Source of the DNA: Prevotella sp. MGM1
GTDB taxonomy: Bacteria > Bacteroidota > Bacteroidia > Bacteroidales > Bacteroidaceae
Length of the DNA stretch: 64,000 nt
Direction: 5' to 3'
NCBI RefSeq assembly: GCF_002933775.1
Contig: NZ_BEWV01000216.1
Span: 1-64,000, forward strand
Shown: piece by piece, positions 18,694-26,655 of the stretch
Numbering within the stretch: position 1 is the first letter of the stretch
Layout: every line of letters starts with the position of its first letter
Notes under the pieces: model-generated
Seen by the model: only the letters and a program-made list of their open reading frames with translations
What the model was told of the DNA's origin: nothing
Databases searched by the model: none
Program-made: the position numbers and the translations under genes

Positions 18694-18790
18694 ATTATAA
18701 AAAGCCGGTGACCGAAGGCTATCACTTGGAACCACAGTAAAAAACAAACCGGCCATGACTTTCCGTATCGTCAAATGTATCGCGATAAAA

Positions 18791-18822
18791 TTTGGCATTC
18801 GCTACTTTTTAATGTAAATTTG
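18791..18822 (+). promoter_or_regulatory. consensus Bacteroidota promoter ahead of micro-ORFs
   Basis: TTTG (18791-18794), a 20-bp spacer and TAAATTTG (18815-18822): an exact -33/-7 pair in a region with no large gene. It predicts a transcript starting near 18829. Confidence 0.7.
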
Positions 18823-18856
18823 CCGGCAACAAGTAAGCTTTCACAAACAGACAGAC

Positions 18857-18922
18857 ATGTTGAAACTTCATCATGAAACAAGTTACATACTGTTGGCAAA
18901 TACATTCGCAGGAGGCAAATAA
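18857..18922 (+). CDS. micro-ORF 1, 21-residue peptide
   Basis: ATG to TAA, 21 residues, beginning MLKLHHETSYILL and ending TFAGGK. It starts about 28 nt after the predicted transcription start of the consensus promoter at 18791-18822, behind the A-rich sequence TCACAAACAGACAGAC, which suits Bacteroidota ribosome binding. I recognise no family. It is listed because of its promoter, its position as first ORF of a short bounded transcript and the second ORF behind it. It could be a regulatory leader peptide, a small membrane-active peptide, or chance. Confidence 0.4.
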   Translation: MLKLHHETSYILLANTFAGGK

Positions 18923-18944
18923 ACAGACTTAAAACAAAAGAGAC

Positions 18945-19040
18945 ATGACATTTACATTACAATCAGCACCATTAACTCCGCATATTTATGCAATATCAGG
19001 AACCATAAAATATGATATAAGTCAGGACTTACAGGTCTGA
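18945..19040 (+). CDS. micro-ORF 2, 31-residue peptide
   Basis: ATG to TGA, 31 residues, beginning MTFTLQSAPLTPHIYAISG and ending SQDLQV, 22 bp after micro-ORF 1. The upstream AAAACAAAAGAGAC is a plausible A-rich ribosome site. There is no signal peptide, no membrane segment and no recognised domain. The stop codon lies inside a small inverted repeat (GTCAG/CTGAC, 19021-19041), and a strong hairpin follows 47 bp later. Coding is inferred from architecture only. Confidence 0.4.
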   Translation: MTFTLQSAPLTPHIYAISGTIKYDISQDLQV

Positions 19041-19086
19041 CCGGGTTTCCTTTACTTATGACGCATCGGTATTGATTGACATGCAT

Positions 19087-19124
19087 GTTTGCGGGGCCTC
19101 ACCATCGTGTGATGCCCCGCAAAC
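19087..19124 (+). terminator. hairpin closing the micro-ORF transcript
   Basis: Perfect 11-bp stem GTTTGCGGGGC / GCCCCGCAAAC around a 16-nt loop that itself can pair CAC/GTG, followed by CGTTTTATG. A GC-rich stem plus a short T-run suits an intrinsic terminator or the end of a small RNA. Confidence 0.65.
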
Positions 19125-19229
19125 CGTTTTATGACGGAATGTATATTTATGCAAGACTCTTATCCGACACATTATGACAAGCAAAAAAGCCTTTCATTTG
19201 GATACCCGTCACATTCCATTCAGCCGCTC

Positions 19230-19286
19230 GTTGCGATGCATTTAGATACCCATTGCAATGCAATGGGTATCTAAATGCATCGCAAC
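19230..19286. repeat. perfect 57-bp palindrome
   Basis: Two 28-bp arms around a single central A, starting GTTGCGATGCATTTAGATAC and ending with its exact complement. It can form a cruciform, or a very stable RNA stem if transcribed. The sub-motif TTTAGATAC flanked by CGTTGCG recurs in the repeat at 48577-48646. The other parts of 19125-19556 are AT-rich and show no gene. Confidence 0.9.
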
Positions 19287-19556
19287 CACTATACTTACTG
19301 TAAAAAGTATGTCTGCCATCATATCATCATCGCCATACATATCAAATATCAAAGTCTCGCCACATGCAAAACGGCTTTTCTTGCATAAATATACAACAAC
19401 GGCATGATAGTGAAACATACGAATAATGTTTACATTAACACAGGCATACAAAACTTTGACCGCAAGCAATAATAAGCATACGGCATAAAAAGCAAAGGGA
19501 AGACGAAAAGGGAAAGCAAACAGAAACCACACTTGGGAAAAAGCGCAAAAACAGAA

Positions 19557-19592
19557 AAAAGAGAGTCAGGCTCGTGCACCTGACTCTCTTTT
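19557..19592 (-). terminator. terminator of the SusCD-fasciclin operon
   Basis: 14-bp perfect stem AAAAGAGAGTCAGG with its complement, 8-nt loop. On the minus strand it is followed by TTTTTT, as expected for the end of the operon finishing at 19614. Confidence 0.85.
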
Positions 19593-19613
19593 ATATATTC
19601 AGACAACCGGATT

Positions 19614-21659
19614 TTATTTCATATCCAAATACCAGTTGCTTTCAACCGTCAGGTCCTTGACAGGATTCTTGAACGCAAGTTTCTTGGCCAGCCAACGACC
19701 ACCGAAATTGGCACCGTAACCGGCCGGACTTCCGGAATAGCCACCGGTTCCCTTACCGTTCTTATTACGCGCGAGGCGCGCAAGGTCGGCAAAGCGGCTG
19801 CCCTCGAAAGCAAATTCCATCGCATACTCGTCGCAGATGATGTCTTCGACCGCATTGATTACGTCTTGCAGGCTCCATTTACCGAGACTGTTAAACTCCT
19901 TGTTGAGTTTCGCAAGCCGTGCGTCAAGCTCTTTCAACCTCCGGGTCTTTTCTTCATCACTCATCGAAGCGTCATTACCAACCGCATCAATTTCAGCCTC
20001 GACAGCCTGAATGTCTGCGGCGCGATCCACTACACTGACATTCCACTGCTCCCCGTCGAAAATATCTTGAAGCTCGGCAATCTTTTTCTCCACTTCAACA
20101 GACATCTTGTAAAGAGACTTATCGCCGGATATACCGTACTGGTCGCTGCATCCGTGGCGATGAATACCATAGTTATGATTTGTGCCCGTTCCGCTGAAAA
20201 GCTGAGACTGCTCGCTTCTTCCATCATTAGAGCAGAAAGGGATTTCCGTGGTCAGCATGTTCCACGTCTCATCGCGCACATACTGATATGAACGCATATT
20301 ATCCGTAATGCCGTCTTTCAATATGGCAAAGGCGGCATCAGGATATCCCATGCGGTTCAAAGCCTCGGCCAAATGCAACCAGATGGTTGACGGACGGTAA
20401 AGTACGACACGGGGCAAAGCCTTTTTGGTAATATAAGTCTGCAAAATCTCCTCTCTTACATTATCACGGTTGATAACATCTATACGAGCGCGGGCGCGCA
20501 TGTCTCCCACTCTCTTCAATACACTGAGCTGCGGGTCGATGGGATCGTTTGTCTGATAATAATAATCGGCACTGTCAGCAAGAAGATTATATACATCGGA
20601 AGCCACAATCTGCTTGTTCTTAAGATACACGCTGTCAATAATCTGCTCTGATTCGGGGTGTGAATTATAGTAATAATAATCAAAACCGAACAACTTGGGT
20701 ATCTCCGTCGTATATCCGTTCAGACTCTTATCCGCCATCGGGATATATGTAATCGCACCCGATGATGTACCGTTGACAGAAGACAGGGTTGTTGACACAT
20801 TATTGATCCTCGTTATCCATGTCATACCGGAAACACCTCCGGGAGTGAAATCATTAGGCAGATCCACGATTTCACCTGTATACCTTATATAAAAAAACGA
20901 ACGCATATCCTCGGCAAGAATCTTGTTGCGGAACAGGAACTCATAATAGCATTTCGCAGCATCGGAGTAACGTCCCACCTCAAGATAAAGCTCTCCAAGA
21001 ATGACATTTACAGGTATGCAGCAACGCTCCCAAATAAATTCATAATCTCCCAACTTAGATATAGAGTTACTATAAGGTATACCTGAGTTGCGGAACTGTA
21101 TAAGCTGTGGAGCGAGCTCGTTTACAATACCTTCTATATCCAACATTGGAGAGTTGTCGTTCTCTATCTGTGAAAGAGAAGTCAAAGGATGAGTGAAGAA
21201 CTTGACTTTCCCATAAGTACGGGCAAGCTGCAAATAAGCCCATGCACGATATGACAGAACAGCCGCATACTCGTCGAGTGTCACATTATATGCCCCGTCG
21301 TAAAGAGCGGTGTCACGATGAGCGAGATAATAATTGCAGTTGTTCACGACCTTATAATATACGTATGCGCTGTCATACTTATTGGTGGTAGTGGCTGAGA
21401 AGTTTGCCAGCTCCTGCAAGTTCCTGTCAGAATGGACCGTTGTCGTAGCCAGATCGCCACGCATCTCATTCTGAATCACATAAACCTCGGCTGCCTGCTG
21501 CATGGCCTGCATGATTCCTGCCACATAAAACAGAGAGTCGGTCTTTTGGTTTATTTCCGGCATTTCCACCTGACGGCCGCCATCCACATCAAGCATGTCA
21601 TCACATGACGAGACCATGAGTGTCATCACGCCGGCAAAAAACAATATAATTTTTTTCAT
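19614..21659 (-). CDS. SusD/RagB-family outer-membrane lipoprotein
   Basis: Surface lipoprotein that forms the lid of its SusC channel and captures substrate; 681 aa, longer than the usual 500-600. The lipobox ends at C19 (LMVSSCDD). The N-terminal helical repeats (LDEYAAVLSYRAWAYLQLARTYG) and the C-terminal family block with EYAMEFAFEGSRFADLARLAR are typical. The extra length includes a charged coiled coil (about 555-615, with MSDEEKTRRLKELDARLAKL), an unusual insertion for SusD. It is the last gene of the operon, 15 bp after its SusC partner, with a terminator behind. The substrate is unknown. Confidence 0.92.
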   Translation of the reverse strand: MKKIILFFAGVMTLMVSSCDDMLDVDGGRQVEMPEINQKTDSLFYVAGIMQAMQQAAEVYVIQNEMRGDLATTTVHSDRNLQELANFSATTTNKYDSAYVYYKVVNNCNYYLAHRDTALYDGAYNVTLDEYAAVLSYRAWAYLQLARTYGKVKFFTHPLTSLSQIENDNSPMLDIEGIVNELAPQLIQFRNSGIPYSNSISKLGDYEFIWERCCIPVNVILGELYLEVGRYSDAAKCYYEFLFRNKILAEDMRSFFYIRYTGEIVDLPNDFTPGGVSGMTWITRINNVSTTLSSVNGTSSGAITYIPMADKSLNGYTTEIPKLFGFDYYYYNSHPESEQIIDSVYLKNKQIVASDVYNLLADSADYYYQTNDPIDPQLSVLKRVGDMRARARIDVINRDNVREEILQTYITKKALPRVVLYRPSTIWLHLAEALNRMGYPDAAFAILKDGITDNMRSYQYVRDETWNMLTTEIPFCSNDGRSEQSQLFSGTGTNHNYGIHRHGCSDQYGISGDKSLYKMSVEVEKKIAELQDIFDGEQWNVSVVDRAADIQAVEAEIDAVGNDASMSDEEKTRRLKELDARLAKLNKEFNSLGKWSLQDVINAVEDIICDEYAMEFAFEGSRFADLARLARNKNGKGTGGYSGSPAGYGANFGGRWLAKKLAFKNPVKDLTVESNWYLDMK

Positions 21660-21674
21660 AATTCCTGATTTTGT

Positions 21675-24600
21675 TTAGAGGTTTATCTTCATTCCTAATG
21701 TAAACGCACGGCCCTGAGCGAGGTTGCCGCAGTCTATGCCCTGATACATCACACCATTGTTGATGCTGAACTCCGGATCATTGCCCAGATATTTCGTCAA
21801 CGTGAAGAGGTTCACCGCCTCTGCCCACACGGAGAGTCCTTGCAGCCATGTGAAGTTCACCGGAACACGGTATGCCAACTTCAACGTCTTAAGACGAAGA
21901 TAGCTTCCGTCCTCAATCCAACGGTCGCTGAATCTATTGTTACCCATCGGGTCGTTGAACATCACACGCGGCATATCGGTAACCTGTCCCTCATAGCGCC
22001 AGTGGTTTGTCATGGCAACCTGCTGATTGTAGAAGTTGCTTCCCGAGTTAAAAATCATGCGCTGGTAATTGAACACATCGTTACCGAGACTGTAATTGAA
22101 GTTCATGCTCAAAGTAAAATTCTTCCAGTTCACGGTGGCAAAGATATTTCCGTATATATCCGGATTGGGGTCTCCGATGACAAACCGGTCGTTACCGTCT
22201 ATAATGCCGTTACCGTCTTTGTCTACGAAATGTACGTCACCGGCCTTGAAGTCGTGGCGTTGTCCGGTATTGTCCTCAATATAAAGATAACCGCCATTAC
22301 CTGCCGATTTAGCCGCTGCGTCATCCGCGAACACGCCGGCAGTCTTATAGCCATAGAACATTGCCACGGGATTACCGACGGATGTAAGAATGTTGTTGTT
22401 GCCATATATTGAAGATGTATAATCTCCGTCAGGCAGTTTGGTCACCTCATTCTTGTAATGGCCGACACTCGCTCCAAGTTCTACATTCCAGTTCTTTGAT
22501 ACAACGGGCTTCACCGATACCGCGGCCTCAAAACCTGTATTCTTCAACTCACCCCCATTCGTCCAGTAACTGTTTATGCCGGAAATAGGATCGCTAAACG
22601 ATTTCATTGTAAGCAGGTTGGTGGTCTTATGAATATAGTAATCGAAACTTACGCCTATACGGTTGTGGAGCAAATAGCTCTGGAAACCGACATTGAACTT
22701 ATGTGTCTTCTCGCTCTGGATCTTGTCGTTACCTATGTTTACCAACTGCAAGGCCGGGAAACCGTTATACTTTGTCATGGCATAAACGGTACGTGCGGCA
22801 TTGTTCATGATATCGTCATTACCGCTGACATCATATCCTGCATTGATACGCAAGTAATTGATGCCTGCATTCTTAGGAAACCACTTCTCGTTTGTGGCAA
22901 CCCATCCGGCCTGTACACTCGGGTAAAGCTCCCATTTGGTACCGAACATGTCAAGACCGTCACATTCCACGCCGAAACGGCTGTTCGCCTCACCCAGCAA
23001 TGAAAGAGTAAGGAAATAGCGGTTCATATAGTTATAGTCAACATTGCCATACCACTGAATCTGCTTCCATACATCATTTGCGCCGCCGGAAGTGTTTATA
23101 TCGGAAGAACTTGCCGAGATATGAGGGTTCTTGTCATCCTGACGGCTCGTATACTGTGTGCTCATGGCATCACTGTCGAACGAGAAGTAATTATAACGGA
23201 AACCGGCATAAGCGCTTAACGTGTGCGCACCGAAGATATGGGAGAAATCGACTCTTGTGTCGCTTACGATATTATTTTCGTTCGAGAACAATGTGGAGAA
23301 CTGGTTGTACACCGTGCCAAGATTTTTCAGTTCAAATCCGGGTACACCGGTACTCGGACGGGTATAACGCTGTGAATTACGGTTCAATACATAGCTGAAC
23401 ATTTCTGTAACAGACCAGTCACGACCCAATTTCAATGTAGGCGCAATCATTGCCTGGAAGTATGTATTCTCGGTATAGTTCCTGTTCACACCCTCAGCCT
23501 TCTCCAATATGGCAACGGGATTGGCCAAAGAATAGCCCTTGCCGATAGCGTCAAAAAGGTCGTCGCTTTCGCTCAGCAAACTTGAAAATCCGCCAAGATG
23601 GGTATTATACTGATAAGGAGTTACCAAAGGCGACTTGATTGCGGCGAGGAACGTGGGAGAAGTAGGTGTCGCCTTGGAAAAATCTTCCGGCACGCCATCG
23701 TTCTGGGAGTTTGTCGTTGTACGGGATATAGACATGTTGAACTTTGTCTTCAAGTTCTTCAAAATATCAATATCCGTATTGAAACGCACATTCATTCTGT
23801 TATAGTCATTTCCCTTCGCGGTACTCTCGCCGTCAACATAACCGACAGAAAGATTATACATGCCGACATCGTCTCCTCCCTGCACGTTAATACTGTAATT
23901 CTGGGTCAAAGCCGTATGATAAACAGCGTCCTGCCAATCGAAATCATTATGGTATGTATGATAATAGTATCCGTTGGGATCATCGTTGAGGAAGTTAAGA
24001 GACGGGGTGTTCTTGTCGATACCGTCAATCGTTCCCAATATCTCTGTCGCGTAATTACGGTACTGTGAGGCATTCATCATCTTCTGCAATCTCGGAACGA
24101 GACTCAGGCCGACAGATATGTTGGCATCGATACGGGTTGCCATGCTGTGACCGCGCTTGGTGTCAATAAGGATAACACCGTTACCTCCACGGGCACCGTA
24201 AAGAGCCGTCGCGTTTTTGAGCACAGTGACCTTCTCTATATCCGAAGGCATAACATTCGCCAGCATATTATTAACGTTGCCGCTATGCAACATTTCACGT
24301 CCCAGCTGCATATCCATCTCAACGCCGTCTACGATTACAAGCGGTTGAGAGCTGGCATTGATGGAGTTAAGACCTCTGATAAACATATTGTTACCAATGC
24401 CGACACTTCCCGAACGTTGTATGGAACGGAGATCTCCGGACAGACGGTTTTCTATTTCCGTATCTATCGTGAAATTATGACCTCCTGTCGCCGTAAAATC
24501 ACGTGACGCTGTTATTGAGGTTCCGTCATTATACATCGGGCGGAACTTGTCGCTGAGCATATACACGACAAGTCCATCCTCCTTATCAGCGTCTATACCT

Positions 24601-24956
24601 ACCTGCTGGGCAGAAAATTCCTGTGCATAGACATACAATGAGGTGGTAAACACCGGCACCTTTATAGTGAATGTTCCGTCATCGTCGGACATTGCCGTGT
24701 AGCGGCTGTTACCGAGTGCTTTCACCTGTATACCGCCCAACGGCTTTTTAGTGACTTCATCAAGAATAACTCCCTTTACAGTCTTCAACTGATATTTCTC
24801 CTGCTCAACCTTAGGACGCTTGGGAGCGGCTGCCACCTCGTCACCGGCAAGTTCGTCCTGAGCGAATACAGGCATGGCCAAACCTACTGCAATGAGGCAG
24901 AAAGCGTTTCTATGAAACGACTTCTTAATATTAAATATAATGCTCTTCATAATCAT
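21675..24956 (-). CDS. SusC/RagA-family TonB-dependent transporter (second of operon)
   Basis: Outer-membrane channel that takes up large substrates with TonB energy, 1093 aa. A signal peptide (cut after VFAQ, about 33) leads to a carboxypeptidase-regulatory-like domain (about 58-130) and a plug (about 165-275) with MFIRGLNSINASSQPLVIVDG and LYGARGGNGVILIDTKRG, then the barrel ending in ALGMKINL-type sequence. The plug lacks the usual LxGKIAG motif, so it is divergent. Its ATG overlaps the TGA of the preceding fasciclin gene by four bases, showing translational coupling, and its SusD follows 15 bp later. No enzyme or sigma/anti-sigma pair is nearby. Confidence 0.92.
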   Translation of the reverse strand: MIMKSIIFNIKKSFHRNAFCLIAVGLAMPVFAQDELAGDEVAAAPKRPKVEQEKYQLKTVKGVILDEVTKKPLGGIQVKALGNSRYTAMSDDDGTFTIKVPVFTTSLYVYAQEFSAQQVGIDADKEDGLVVYMLSDKFRPMYNDGTSITASRDFTATGGHNFTIDTEIENRLSGDLRSIQRSGSVGIGNNMFIRGLNSINASSQPLVIVDGVEMDMQLGREMLHSGNVNNMLANVMPSDIEKVTVLKNATALYGARGGNGVILIDTKRGHSMATRIDANISVGLSLVPRLQKMMNASQYRNYATEILGTIDGIDKNTPSLNFLNDDPNGYYYHTYHNDFDWQDAVYHTALTQNYSINVQGGDDVGMYNLSVGYVDGESTAKGNDYNRMNVRFNTDIDILKNLKTKFNMSISRTTTNSQNDGVPEDFSKATPTSPTFLAAIKSPLVTPYQYNTHLGGFSSLLSESDDLFDAIGKGYSLANPVAILEKAEGVNRNYTENTYFQAMIAPTLKLGRDWSVTEMFSYVLNRNSQRYTRPSTGVPGFELKNLGTVYNQFSTLFSNENNIVSDTRVDFSHIFGAHTLSAYAGFRYNYFSFDSDAMSTQYTSRQDDKNPHISASSSDINTSGGANDVWKQIQWYGNVDYNYMNRYFLTLSLLGEANSRFGVECDGLDMFGTKWELYPSVQAGWVATNEKWFPKNAGINYLRINAGYDVSGNDDIMNNAARTVYAMTKYNGFPALQLVNIGNDKIQSEKTHKFNVGFQSYLLHNRIGVSFDYYIHKTTNLLTMKSFSDPISGINSYWTNGGELKNTGFEAAVSVKPVVSKNWNVELGASVGHYKNEVTKLPDGDYTSSIYGNNNILTSVGNPVAMFYGYKTAGVFADDAAAKSAGNGGYLYIEDNTGQRHDFKAGDVHFVDKDGNGIIDGNDRFVIGDPNPDIYGNIFATVNWKNFTLSMNFNYSLGNDVFNYQRMIFNSGSNFYNQQVAMTNHWRYEGQVTDMPRVMFNDPMGNNRFSDRWIEDGSYLRLKTLKLAYRVPVNFTWLQGLSVWAEAVNLFTLTKYLGNDPEFSINNGVMYQGIDCGNLAQGRAFTLGMKINL

Positions 24957-26623
24957 TCTTCATTTTTTAAGTATTCGTCATATTCAACCGGACGGAGAAT
25001 AATACCGGCTATTTTCAGTCTGTTGGTATAATTCTTCTCCTTGCTGTTATACTTGTTACGGTTTATTCGCAAGTGAAGATAAGGATAAGCTTCCGTTGCC
25101 GAATAAGAATAAGGGAATACAATCTCTCCCACATGGAACGTATCAACCTTACCCAAATTTACCGAATCGGTAATGAGCTTGGCAAACTTCTTTTCCACTA
25201 TCTTACCTCCTTCGCCGAAGTAACTGAAATTAACGTCAAACTGAGTAATCTTGTTTTCTTCACTCTCACCATAAACTTCCGGTAACAATACGACATATGC
25301 GTTATATGCCGCAGACCTCACCCCGTTGTTAAGTTTGAAATACATTTCCGGCCTGGAACTGTCATTAACCGGATCCAAAAGAAGATACCGTTGGATATCA
25401 GGGCCGTAAGTACCGCCAACAACATTAAAATTAGTCGGAGGAGTACAACCGGAATACAACGGGCGAACATCCTGGCTGAAAATACCGACATTGATCTCGG
25501 GACACCATGACTCCCATGGATGAACGGCAAGAGTATCGACTATGCGAACATATCCATTACTCATTTTAAGCACGTCACCGACCGTATGCGACAGGATTTC
25601 AGGCCCATTGGACAGCAAATTCCATCTAGTGGAACACAGTGTATCACTCTGCCATACATTGCCATTGTCGACTTCCGGCATCCATGAGTTATACTTGTTG
25701 GTATGAGTGAATGGCAGATTGCCTGCGATCCTCAAGCGTGTAAGTGAGTCTGACACATACTCGGACTGCACGGTCACAGGCAACGCCTGTCCCACCATAT
25801 CCTCCGTCAATGGCAGATACTCGATCTTTCCGGCACTCGGATAGGTATAGCAGCTCTTTATTCTGTCATAAGATTTTTTATATGCCTCATCTGTGGGTAT
25901 AAGCAATGTATAGACACTGTCCTCATTTGTCAGTTCTGCATTGAGAAGACCTGTACGCTCGTCCGTAAGCCTGTTTTTCTTTATTATGACAGAGTCACTG
26001 TATGTCTGCTGACCCAACGAATCTATCGGGCCGATGACACTCTTGCTCTCGTCAAAGTACAAGTATTCAAAATGCTTGAAATAAGAAGCCAGACTGTCAC
26101 TTCCCGATTCAAATATATATTCGTATATATTCGGATGATATTCCGCATAACCGTCGATAATATGCAAAATACCGTTCACACTCGGGATATTCTTCTTTTC
26201 GATATTCAATCCGCCGTAAGTGTTGTTCTCCATAATGATTGACTTCTCATTGAGGGTATATACACGGCGTTCGTCACCGGTAGAGATATTATAGTTGTAG
26301 TTGGCCACATGATTTTTAATGAACCTCTCCACCAGAGTTTCCTTGTCCATCGCCAATAACGATGTATTATCGTATGTTCCGTCTTTCGGCGCCCACACTG
26401 TAACAAAACGTGAACTTTTGAGAACCTCATCATAACCACCTTTTTTCAACAGTTCGGCAAACTGCGTCAACTCCGGGTTCCCTGAGATATTATCCCAAAG
26501 AGTCTGCTGACTTTCAGTATTACCGCCCGTATAGGCCTCGTTGTAATCATCGAAGTCAGAACATGATGCGGCAAACATTGTCGCTGCCGCCATCATGCAA
26601 TATATCAATTTATTTCGTCTCAT
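24953..26623 (-). CDS. fasciclin-domain lipoprotein
   Basis: Probable outer-membrane lipoprotein, 556 aa from ATG 26623, chosen because the signal peptide then ends in a good lipobox (MFAASC, C21); the longer frame would begin with TTG. Two FAS1 (fasciclin) units are visible. The first runs from about 45 to 160 (VTVWAPKDGTYD, NGILHIIDGY). The second is degenerate, from about 220 to 390 (VYTLLIPTDEAYK, VRIVDTL). The last 150 residues look like a beta-sandwich. FAS1 domains mediate adhesion and ligand contacts. In the SusCD setting this protein occupies the position of the glycan-binding SusE/F lipoproteins. It overlaps the following susC by 4 bp. Confidence 0.85.
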   Translation of the reverse strand: MRRNKLIYCMMAAATMFAASCSDFDDYNEAYTGGNTESQQTLWDNISGNPELTQFAELLKKGGYDEVLKSSRFVTVWAPKDGTYDNTSLLAMDKETLVERFIKNHVANYNYNISTGDERRVYTLNEKSIIMENNTYGGLNIEKKNIPSVNGILHIIDGYAEYHPNIYEYIFESGSDSLASYFKHFEYLYFDESKSVIGPIDSLGQQTYSDSVIIKKNRLTDERTGLLNAELTNEDSVYTLLIPTDEAYKKSYDRIKSCYTYPSAGKIEYLPLTEDMVGQALPVTVQSEYVSDSLTRLRIAGNLPFTHTNKYNSWMPEVDNGNVWQSDTLCSTRWNLLSNGPEILSHTVGDVLKMSNGYVRIVDTLAVHPWESWCPEINVGIFSQDVRPLYSGCTPPTNFNVVGGTYGPDIQRYLLLDPVNDSSRPEMYFKLNNGVRSAAYNAYVVLLPEVYGESEENKITQFDVNFSYFGEGGKIVEKKFAKLITDSVNLGKVDTFHVGEIVFPYSYSATEAYPYLHLRINRNKYNSKEKNYTNRLKIAGIILRPVEYDEYLKNEE

Positions 26624-26655
26624 ATAAATTTCTGTTAGTATTTTTAGAACCAAGA

